Of a DNA stretch of 11,416 bases, positions 1-6,103 are shown piece by piece. The position numbers and the translations under genes are program-made. Position 1 is the first letter of the stretch; every line of letters begins with the position of its first letter. Source of the stretch: Caryophanales bacterium (GTDB lineage Bacteria > Bacillota_I > Bacilli_A > RFN20 > CAG-826); NCBI GenBank assembly GCA_028726925.1, contig JAQYPI010000078.1, forward strand, positions 1 through 11,416, written 5' to 3'. The notes under the pieces were generated by a model. The model saw only the letters and a program-made list of their open reading frames with translations, did not search any database and had not been told where the DNA came from.

Positions 1-413
1 ATCGTGTCGCGCCTCGTCAGAATCGAGTTCATCGCCGCGGTGCGCATCATGTCGATCTCCTCGTTCATGACGGCATTCTTATCGATGTACGTATCGCTTT
101 TGGGAAGATAAGCTTCCGGCTGGTAAAAATCAAAGTTCGAGATGAAATACTCAACGCGGTTGTTGGGAAAAAGCTCCTTGAGTTCCGCATAAAGCTGTCC
201 GGCCAAGGTCTTGTTGTGGACCATGACGATCGTCGGCCGATTAAGCGACGCGAGGATGTTGGCGTCCGTGAACGTTTTCCCGGTGCCGGTCGCGCCTTGG
301 ATGACGGTCCATTGCTTACCCGCGGCAATCCGCGCCAAAGTGGAGGAAATGGCTTGGGGCTGATCGCCCGTCGGCACGAATTTCGAGACGAGCTCAAACG
401 GCCTATTCTCCAT
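1..413 (-). CDS. uvrB: UvrABC excision nuclease subunit B (N-terminal part, cut by window edge)
   Basis: UvrB is the damage-verifying helicase-like subunit of nucleotide excision repair; it is loaded by UvrA and then recruits UvrC in the cytoplasm. Only the first 137 residues are in the window; the gene continues past position 1. Visible signatures are the N-terminal FELVSKFVPTGDQPQAI block (residues 6-22), the Walker A GATGTGKT (40-47), HNKTLAGQLYAELKELFP (66-83, motif Ia region) and the damage-binding beta-hairpin ending in FYQPEAYLP (96-104) followed by SDTYIDK. I chose ATG 413 because AGGGG (423-427) lies 9 nt upstream; an in-frame ATG at 422 touches that site directly. The start overlaps the end of yitT by 11 bp, so the two are probably translationally coupled. 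The hairpin aromatics differ from the usual tyrosine pattern (see findings). Identification is very secure from motifs. Confidence 0.96.
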   Translation of the reverse strand, partial: MENRPFELVSKFVPTGDQPQAISSTLARIAAGKQWTVIQGATGTGKTFTDANILASLNRPTIVMVHNKTLAGQLYAELKELFPNNRVEYFISNFDFYQPEAYLPKSDTYIDKNAVMNEEIDMMRTAAMNSILTRRDT

Positions 414-1410
414 TCGAGGCATCCCCTTTATTCTTTTTCTCTTTCCTTGCTTTCTTGCGCGTGATAAGCGGATCGAAACCCTCGCCATTGATCATGGATG
501 CATTCGTGAAGGTCACGAAAGCCTTGGGGTCGGTTTGCGCGATAAAATCTCGAAAAGCCTGCAATTCCCGGTTGGAAAAGGCGACGCGAATCACTTTGCG
601 CTCTTTTCCGGAATAGGCGCCAATCCCATCGAGAACGGTGGTGGTGCGCTCCATTTTCGTCACGACATAATCGATGATTTTCTCGTATTCGTCCGAAATA
701 ATTTCCGCGATGACGTAAGTGGAAGAACGGGAATAGACGAATTGAATGGCGATGGCACAGACCAAAGCGGCGAGGATGCCAAGAAGCCCAGGGGTGAGTT
801 GCTTCGTGCAGAAGATGCCGACGATGACGAGAGTCGCGTCGATGAGAAAGGAGGCCATCGCTTCCTTGATGGGCGTGTGTTTGGCGCTCAAGACACAAAG
901 GACATCAAATCCCCCACTCGATCCATCACCAAGGTAGGTGAAGGCGACGCCTGCCCCAATGAAGGCGCCACCAAAGATGGCGGAAATCAACAAAACGGGC
1001 AACGTCGCAGTGCTTTCTCCCGACGTCTCGATGACCATGTTGGCGAGAGCTTGCCCGACGGGAAGCCCATCGATCATCGGGATGCGATAAAGCAACGTGA
1101 AGAATAACGGGTAAACGAAAGAAGCAAAAAGGGTGCGCAAGGTGAACCTCTTGCCAAGGAAGATAAACGAAACGACAAGGAGAATGATCTGAAGGCACCA
1201 TGTCACGATATCGATGACTTGGGCATGGCTCCCGCTCAAATCCACGAAGTATTGGACGATGACACCAACGGAGATGATGCCGCCGGGAATGAGTTGAAAG
1301 GGCGTGATGAAAACGGCATCGCCAAAGGCGAGAAGAAAGCACCCGAGAGTGATGCACAGATAGTGCTTCCAAAACCGTTTGTTGAAGATATCACGAATCT
1401 TTTTTGGCAT
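403..1410 (-). CDS. YitT family membrane protein (DUF161 + DUF2179)
   Basis: This 335-residue protein has the layout of the YitT/YvjA family: an N-terminal block of about six hydrophobic helices (roughly residues 16-36, 64-86, 92-110, 136-160, 185-203, 207-225) followed by a soluble C-terminal domain (about 230-312). Family-typical stretches are FITPFQLIPGGIISVG (34-49), the glycine-rich FTYLGDGSSGGFDVL (157-171), and the cytoplasmic TVLDGIGAYSGKERKVI (258-274). It ends in a very basic tail, KKARKEKKNK. The biochemical role of the family is not established; it is an inner-membrane protein, perhaps a transporter. The start at 1410 lies 20 bp inside the 3' end of prfB, with GGAG 10 nt upstream, and its TAG stop overlaps the uvrB start. 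A yitT-type gene (yvjA) next to prfB is also found in Bacillus subtilis, which supports the family call. Confidence 0.9.
   Translation of the reverse strand: MPKKIRDIFNKRFWKHYLCITLGCFLLAFGDAVFITPFQLIPGGIISVGVIVQYFVDLSGSHAQVIDIVTWCLQIILLVVSFIFLGKRFTLRTLFASFVYPLFFTLLYRIPMIDGLPVGQALANMVIETSGESTATLPVLLISAIFGGAFIGAGVAFTYLGDGSSGGFDVLCVLSAKHTPIKEAMASFLIDATLVIVGIFCTKQLTPGLLGILAALVCAIAIQFVYSRSSTYVIAEIISDEYEKIIDYVVTKMERTTTVLDGIGAYSGKERKVIRVAFSNRELQAFRDFIAQTDPKAFVTFTNASMINGEGFDPLITRKKARKEKKNKGDASNGE
423..429 (-). promoter_or_regulatory. Shine-Dalgarno site of uvrB, inside yitT
   Basis: AAAGGGG on the minus strand lies within the last codons of yitT. It is 9 nt from ATG 413 and 0 nt from the in-frame ATG 422, so it favours the 413 start. 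Confidence 0.6.
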
Positions 1411-2512
1411 CCTTGCGAGACTCCATTTCCAAATAGGCGTACATGAAAGGGGCGATATTCCCGTCCATCACGCCGTTGACATCCCCCGTTTCATACTCGG
1501 TGCGGTTGTCCTTCACGAGAGTATACGGCTGGAAGACGTAAGAACGGATTTGGGAACCCCATTCGATGTTTTTCTGTTCGCCTTGGATGGATTTGAGCTG
1601 GCGATCCCGCTCCTCGAGTTTGCGTTGCATGAGGAGGTCGCTCAGCATGGACATACAGGTTGCCTTGTTCATCAACTGGCTGCGTTCAATTTGGCATTGG
1701 ACGACGATGCCGGTCGGAAGGTGAGTGATACGGACGGCGGAAGAAACCTTGTTGACGTTCTGCCCGCCGGCCCCGCCGGAACGATAGGTGTCAACTCGGA
1801 GGTCTTTTGGGTCGATGACGATGTCGGAGACCTCGCCAAATTCCGGGATGACGTTGACCGACGCGAAGGAAGTATGGCGTCTCGCCGCGGCATCGAACGG
1901 GGAAATACGAACGAGACGATGGACGCCCTTCTCCCCTTTGAGGAAACCATAAGCGTCCTCGCCGATGATCTTGAGGGTCGCGGACTTGATGCCCGCCTCA
2001 TCCCCTTCCTCGATGTCGATGACCTGGGTCTTGAAATTGTTGCGCTCAGCGAATCGACCGTACATGCGGAGAAGCATCGAAGCCCAGTCCTGAGCCTCCG
2101 TTCCTCCCGCGCCGGGGTGGATCTCGAGGGTGCAATTCAAGTTATCGTATTTATCGGAGAAAAGGAGCTTGTGCTGCAAATCCTGACAATGGGTTTGCAG
2201 GTCATCCTCCATGGAGTTCAGGAGTTCCATCATCTCTCCGTCTTTTTCGCTCACCTCGGGGAGCATGTCCTTGATATCGGAATAGGCAGAAGCGCAGCTA
2301 AGATAGGCGTTCTTCTTTCCTTCCAAGGCCGAGAGGCGGCTTGTCACGGCTTTCGCTTTGTTGGGATCGTCCCAAAAGCCATCCGCGTTTTGTTTCTCGT
2401 TCAGTTCGGCGATTTCGGCGTCGATTTTAGGCAAATCCAAAGAATCGCCGAGGCTCGTGACGAGTTTGCCCAATTCATAGGCTCCCTGTTTCAGCTCGAC
2501 AAGATTCTTCAT
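1391..2512 (-). CDS. prfB: Peptide chain release factor 2 (RF2), continuous reading frame
   Basis: RF2 recognises UAA and UGA stop codons on the ribosome and triggers peptide release. The 373-residue product has the expected parts: a helical domain 1 (about 1-115), GAGGTEAQDW (134-143), the stop-codon-reading SPF tripeptide (204-206, in VRISPFDAAARRHTSF), and the catalytic GGQ (249-251). SPF rather than PxT separates it from RF1. The start at ATG 2512 has a perfect AAGGAG site 6 nt upstream; that site is the final Lys-Glu codons of secA, and only 3 bp separate the genes. Many bacterial prfB genes need a +1 frameshift at CTT-TGA-C near codon 25. Here the matching place reads TCT TTG GAT (Ser-Leu-Asp, residues 24-26) in one open frame, so no frameshift is needed. 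The end overlaps yitT by 20 bp. Confidence 0.97.
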   Translation of the reverse strand: MKNLVELKQGAYELGKLVTSLGDSLDLPKIDAEIAELNEKQNADGFWDDPNKAKAVTSRLSALEGKKNAYLSCASAYSDIKDMLPEVSEKDGEMMELLNSMEDDLQTHCQDLQHKLLFSDKYDNLNCTLEIHPGAGGTEAQDWASMLLRMYGRFAERNNFKTQVIDIEEGDEAGIKSATLKIIGEDAYGFLKGEKGVHRLVRISPFDAAARRHTSFASVNVIPEFGEVSDIVIDPKDLRVDTYRSGGAGGQNVNKVSSAVRITHLPTGIVVQCQIERSQLMNKATCMSMLSDLLMQRKLEERDRQLKSIQGEQKNIEWGSQIRSYVFQPYTLVKDNRTEYETGDVNGVMDGNIAPFMYAYLEMESRKDAKKDS

Positions 2513-2515
2513 GGG

Positions 2516-5317
2516 TTACTCCTTGTCGGTCGATTCGACGTTCTCGACCGGGGCTTCCGTTTGCTTGCCTTCGCCAAGGAGGAAAGCAATGATCGCCTTG
2601 GCGTCTTTGCAAAGCAACGAGAAAGACATCGGGTCGCGTTCCGTGGCTTTGATGACCTCGGCACGGCTCACGTTCTTCTCGAGCATGAGTTTGGTGATCT
2701 GCTTGGCTTCGTCGAGATTCATCGGCTTGTTGTCCTCCGATTCCGGACGGGCACGATAGACAAAGGGGGCCGGCGCTTCCGGGCCGACGTGGAGACGGGC
2801 GACGCGATCGGGGTCGACCGGACGGGGCGCGGGCGCGGGCTTCGGTTCAGGTTTCGGCTCGGGCTTGGGTTCCGGCTTCGGTTCCGCCTTGGGGGCTTCC
2901 TCGGCGACCTTCACTTCCGCTTGGGGGGTGGGCTTGGGTTGTTCTTCGCCCGGCTTGCGCAAACGGGCATTCAAGAAATTGAAAACGGAATCGACGGCGA
3001 TCGTGCGGTTCATTTCGCGGAAGAGATCGTAGCCTTCGTTGACGTAATCCTGAAGCGGGTTGGTATGGGCATAGGAACGGAGGCCGATGCCGTCGCGCAA
3101 ATGGGACATCGTGTCGATGTGGCGGGTCCAGTTGCGGTCGATGACGGAAAGGGTGATCGAACGCTCGACGCGATCGGCGATGTCCTGAGTCCAATCTTTC
3201 CGTTTCTTCATGTATTGGCGATAGAGCACTTCGCCGAGGTCCTCGCCGCCTTCTTCCACGGTCGCCTCATCGAACGCTTTGGCGTTCAAGGTGCCTTCGG
3301 GCAAGAAGGAAGGCTCGACGTTCTTGCGGAGGATTTCCGCGGAAATGAGATCCTCGTCTCGCCCAGGCATCGTGGACTTCTTGGCGAGGAATTTGCCGGC
3401 TTCCGTGAAGAAATCGTGGATCAGATCCCCGATGTCGCCCGAAAGCATGATGCGGTCGCGGCGATCGTAGATGATTTGGCGTTGCTTGGCCAAAACGTCG
3501 TCATAATCGAGCAAGTTCTTGCGGATATCGAAGTTCTTTCCCTCGATTTGCTTTTGCGCGTTGGTGACCATGTTTTGGATCATTTTGTTCTCCAAATGGT
3601 CGTCTCCGAGCAATTTTTGCATGCGAACGCGTGCTTCGTCGTTCATGAAGCGGCGCATCAGCTCATCGTCGAACGAGACGTAAAAACGGGAATAGCCAGG
3701 GTCGCCCTGACGACCAGAACGGCCACGGAGCTGATTGTCGATGCGGCGAGACTCGTGACGCTCGGTGCCAAAGACGCAGAGGCCGCCGAGTTCGCGGACG
3801 CCCTCGCCGAGTTTGATGTCGGTGCCACGGCCGGCCATGTTCGTGGCCAAGGTGACGGCGCCTTTCTCGCCGGCATGGGAGATGATTTCGGCCTCGCGAG
3901 CCTGGTTTTTCGCGTTCAGGACCTCGTGGGGGATGCCCGCCTTGGAAAGGAGCCCGGAAATCTCTTCGTTGGATTCGACCGAGACCGTGCCAATGAGGAT
4001 CGGTTGGCCTTTGGCGTGACGCTCGCCGACTTCTTGGACGAGACCCTCAAGCTTGCCTTTGTGGGTGCCATAGATGATGTCCACGTCGTCGATACGCTGG
4101 ATGGGGCGGTTCGTCGGAATGACGATGACACGCATGTTGTAAATCTTCTCGAATTCTTCCTCTTCCGTTTTGGCGGTACCGGTCATGCCGGAAACCTTCT
4201 TGTAAAGACGGAAGAAATTCTGATAGGTGATCGTGGCCAAAACCGTGGTTTCGGATTTGATTTCCACGCCTTCTTTGGCTTGGATGGCTTGCTGGAGGCC
4301 ATCGTTGTATTCGCGGCCTTTCATGATACGGCCCGTGAACTGGTCGATCAGCTGAATCTGGCGCTCGGAGTCGACCATGTATTCGACGTCGCGGGTCATG
4401 ATGTAGTTGGCTTTCAAAGCCTGATGGATACGGTGGACGAGATCCTGATATTGCGGATCATAGAGGTTCGGAACCCCGAACATCTTCTCGGCCTTGTCGT
4501 TGCCGGCGTCGGTGAGGCTGCAGGTTTTATCCTTGATGTCGACCGTGAAATCCGTCTGGGGGCGGAGCATCTTCACGAAGCGGTCCGCGACTTGGTACTG
4601 AGAAGCGCTCGAACGTTGGCCGCCGGAAATGATGAGCGGCGTGCGGGATTCGTCGACGAGGATGGAGTCGGCTTCGTCGATGACGCAGAACTTGAGCCCG
4701 CGTAAAACGCGGCCCTCCATATTTTGGGCCATGTTGTCACGCAGATAGTCGAAACCGAGTTCGGAGTTCGTGGTGTAGGTGATGTCGCAAAGATAAGCCT
4801 CGCGTTTCTCTTGGGCGGTTTTGCTCGCGAGGTTGACGCCGACCGTGAGACCGAGGAAGCGATAGACGTTGCCCATCCATTCCGCGTCACGGGAGGCGAG
4901 GTATTCGTTCACGGTGACGACGTGGACGCCGCGCCCAGTAAGCGCGTTGAGATAGACGGCCATCGTCGCGGTCAAGGTTTTACCTTCGCCGGTCCTCATC
5001 TCAGCGATGTTGCCGCCGTTGAGGACGAGCGAGCCGACGATCTGGACTTTGTACGGGAATTGGTGAAGGGAACGCTTGGCACCTTCGCGGCAGACCGCGA
5101 AAGCACGATGCTTGATTTCTTCGAGGCGTTTGTCCTTGATTTCCTCGTTTTCCGACGCGGCGAGGTATTCTTGGAATTTCTTCGTCTCGGCGCGAAGTTC
5201 ATCGTCGGTCTTGGAAGCCATTTCTTCCTCGAACGCGATGACTTGGTCCGCTTCCTTCATGTAGCGGTTCAGTTCTTTTTTCTCAAACTTGAAGATGGTT
5301 TCAAATATGTTAGCCAC
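2516..5317 (-). CDS. secA: Preprotein translocase ATPase SecA with atypical C-terminal tail
   Basis: SecA is the ATP-driven motor that pushes unfolded preproteins through SecYEG. The 933-residue product shows NBD1 with Walker A MRTGEGKT (107-114), TVNEYLASRD (135-144) and DEAD (214-217); the preprotein cross-linking domain (about 225-375); NBD2 with TNMAGRGTDIKLG (492-504) and QLRGRSGRQGDPG (529-541); the helical scaffold beginning LLDYDDVLAKQR (602-613); and the wing/scaffold end with WTRHIDTMSHLRDGIGLRSY (730-749). After about residue 788 it departs from the family. Instead of the usual short linker and CxCxSGKKYK-CH zinc tail it has a long Pro/Glu/Lys spacer (793-836, with EPKP repeats) and a helical module (about 865-915) with only one cysteine and no zinc motif. 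The start is GTG 5317, with AGGAG 6 nt upstream. It leads the secA-prfB-yitT-uvrB block and has its own candidate promoter. The SecA call is certain; the role of the tail is unknown. Confidence 0.98.
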   Translation of the reverse strand: MANIFETIFKFEKKELNRYMKEADQVIAFEEEMASKTDDELRAETKKFQEYLAASENEEIKDKRLEEIKHRAFAVCREGAKRSLHQFPYKVQIVGSLVLNGGNIAEMRTGEGKTLTATMAVYLNALTGRGVHVVTVNEYLASRDAEWMGNVYRFLGLTVGVNLASKTAQEKREAYLCDITYTTNSELGFDYLRDNMAQNMEGRVLRGLKFCVIDEADSILVDESRTPLIISGGQRSSASQYQVADRFVKMLRPQTDFTVDIKDKTCSLTDAGNDKAEKMFGVPNLYDPQYQDLVHRIHQALKANYIMTRDVEYMVDSERQIQLIDQFTGRIMKGREYNDGLQQAIQAKEGVEIKSETTVLATITYQNFFRLYKKVSGMTGTAKTEEEEFEKIYNMRVIVIPTNRPIQRIDDVDIIYGTHKGKLEGLVQEVGERHAKGQPILIGTVSVESNEEISGLLSKAGIPHEVLNAKNQAREAEIISHAGEKGAVTLATNMAGRGTDIKLGEGVRELGGLCVFGTERHESRRIDNQLRGRSGRQGDPGYSRFYVSFDDELMRRFMNDEARVRMQKLLGDDHLENKMIQNMVTNAQKQIEGKNFDIRKNLLDYDDVLAKQRQIIYDRRDRIMLSGDIGDLIHDFFTEAGKFLAKKSTMPGRDEDLISAEILRKNVEPSFLPEGTLNAKAFDEATVEEGGEDLGEVLYRQYMKKRKDWTQDIADRVERSITLSVIDRNWTRHIDTMSHLRDGIGLRSYAHTNPLQDYVNEGYDLFREMNRTIAVDSVFNFLNARLRKPGEEQPKPTPQAEVKVAEEAPKAEPKPEPKPEPKPEPKPAPAPRPVDPDRVARLHVGPEAPAPFVYRARPESEDNKPMNLDEAKQITKLMLEKNVSRAEVIKATERDPMSFSLLCKDAKAIIAFLLGEGKQTEAPVENVESTDKE
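2519..2524 (-). promoter_or_regulatory. Shine-Dalgarno site of prfB formed by the last secA codons
   Basis: AAGGAG on the minus strand is the Lys-Glu pair before the secA TAA stop (2516-2518). It stands 6 nt from the prfB ATG, so ribosomes ending secA translation cover or expose the prfB start. Confidence 0.75.
2837..2884 (-). repeat. Four 12-bp tandem units coding for (EPKP)4 in SecA
   Basis: Four consecutive 12-bp units encode Glu-Pro-Lys-Pro four times (SecA residues 812-827). The units differ at synonymous positions (plus-strand TTC/TTT/CTC/CTT variants), so the array is not a fresh slippage product and the amino-acid pattern appears to be kept. It lies within a longer Pro/Lys/Glu/Ala-rich stretch covering about 2810-2941. 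Confidence 0.85.
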
Positions 5318-5323
5318 TGTAAT

Positions 5324-5328
5324 CTCCT
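5324..5328 (-). promoter_or_regulatory. Shine-Dalgarno site of secA
   Basis: AGGAG on the minus strand stands 6 nt before GTG 5317 and fixes this non-ATG start. No ATG competes nearby. Confidence 0.75.
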
Positions 5329-5345
5329 AATCGAAAAGCCGTGAA

Positions 5346-5374
5346 ATGATACCATTTAAATAAATGGTAGGCAA
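5346..5374 (-). promoter_or_regulatory. Candidate sigma-A-type promoter of secA
   Basis: Reading the minus strand, TTGCCT (5369-5374; 4/6 to TTGACA) is followed by a 17-bp spacer and TATCAT (5346-5351; 5/6 to TATAAT). TG one base before the -10 makes it an extended -10. Transcription would start near 5338-5340, leaving a leader of about 22 nt before the secA GTG. A palindrome fills the spacer. The match is by eye only. Confidence 0.55.
5350..5369. repeat. Perfect palindrome inside the secA promoter spacer (possible operator)
   Basis: Arms TACCATTTA and TAAATGGTA are perfect inverted copies around a central AA. The element runs from the first base of the -10 to the last base of the -35 of the candidate secA promoter. 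No U-tract follows on the minus strand, so it does not look like a terminator. A repressor site is one explanation. Confidence 0.6.
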
Positions 5375-5458
5375 TCAAGGGTTGGGGTCAATCGCCAAAA
5401 GAGTTTCGGCAAAGGCCACGCAGAATTCCAAAGTCGACCCCATGGGTCCCTTCTTTTT

Positions 5459-6103
5459 TCATGGGAATCCCTCACCTTGCTTCTTGGAGACTTTCGCCAA
5501 GACCAAGGCTTTCGTTTTCCTTGCCCCGCCTTTTTTGAGCAAATCTAGACATGCCGCGCATGTGGATCCCGTCGTGTAAACGTCATCAAGAAGCAGGACT
5601 TTCTTGCCGCGTATTCGCTCGGGATGGGTCAGGCGCAAAAACTGTTTGACCTTCCTTCGCATCTCGGCGGACATGTCGCTTTGCTTGTGCTCGAAGGGCT
5701 TCGAGAGCGCGTTAACGAAAGGAAGGGGGATGGTTTTCGCGATCTCTTCCACCTGATTGAACCCGCGCTTCTCGTCGTGGCCTGGGCTTGAGGGGACCGG
5801 GACGATAACATACCCCGGGAAAAGTAGAGGCAGAATGAACGAGAGGCGGCAGGTGAAGATCGAAGCCAACTCGATATCTCCACATCCTTTAAATCGATAA
5901 AGCGCGTTTCGGAAGGCCTCGTTGTAGGGGAAGAGGGAATACGTTGGTACCCCATTCGTCGGAAAGCGGATCATTTTCGGTGCGAAAGAGTTGTAGCAAC
6001 GAAGACATAACGACACCTTTTCATTGAGCAAAACCCCGAAGGAAGCTCCTTCAATCGGTTGGAAGCATAGCTTACAAAAACGTGTTGCAGTATTGGATTT
6101 CAT
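5459..6103 (-). CDS. comFC: ComF family phosphoribosyltransferase-like competence protein
   Basis: ComFC-type proteins act with the ComFA helicase in uptake of single-stranded DNA during transformation; related proteins exist in non-transformable bacteria. The 214-residue product has an N-terminal four-cysteine zinc site (C10, C13, C33, C36), then a phosphoribosyltransferase fold with VIVPVPSSP (99-107), RGFNQVEEIAK (113-123) and the PRPP-binding VLLLDDVYTTGST (169-181). Order and length (usual range about 190-240) fit the ComF/GntX family. The start at ATG 6103 has GAAAGG 6 nt upstream (6110-6115) and lies 32 bp inside comFA, so the two are read in different frames over the overlap and are probably coupled. 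No comFB lies between them. Family assignment is firm; active DNA uptake by this organism is not shown. Confidence 0.92.
   Translation of the reverse strand: MKSNTATRFCKLCFQPIEGASFGVLLNEKVSLCLRCYNSFAPKMIRFPTNGVPTYSLFPYNEAFRNALYRFKGCGDIELASIFTCRLSFILPLLFPGYVIVPVPSSPGHDEKRGFNQVEEIAKTIPLPFVNALSKPFEHKQSDMSAEMRRKVKQFLRLTHPERIRGKKVLLLDDVYTTGSTCAACLDLLKKGGARKTKALVLAKVSKKQGEGFP

Larger units (their letters stand above)
5318..5458. other. comFC-secA intergenic region
   Basis: This 141-bp gap holds the secA promoter, palindrome and ribosome site at its left end. It also holds a short minus-strand hairpin at 5394-5410 (GCCGAAA, loop CTC, TTTTGGC, one G-U pair). The hairpin has no following T-tract, so I do not call it a terminator; comFC transcripts may read through into secA. 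The hpf gene that sits in front of secA in Bacillus subtilis is absent. Confidence 0.5.

Noticed and set aside
1379..4705. Very long plus-strand open frame (1108 codons) opposite secA and prfB
   Set aside because: It is codon-aligned with two certain genes and its translation mirrors them (for example a low-complexity stretch opposite the EPKP repeat). No protein family is recognisable; it is explained by codon bias.
5436..5459. Plus-strand hairpin GACCC-CAT-GGGTC followed by a T-run, resembling an intrinsic terminator
   Set aside because: No plus-strand gene lies upstream, the stem is only 5 bp, and on the transcribed minus strand the order is reversed (A-run before the hairpin).
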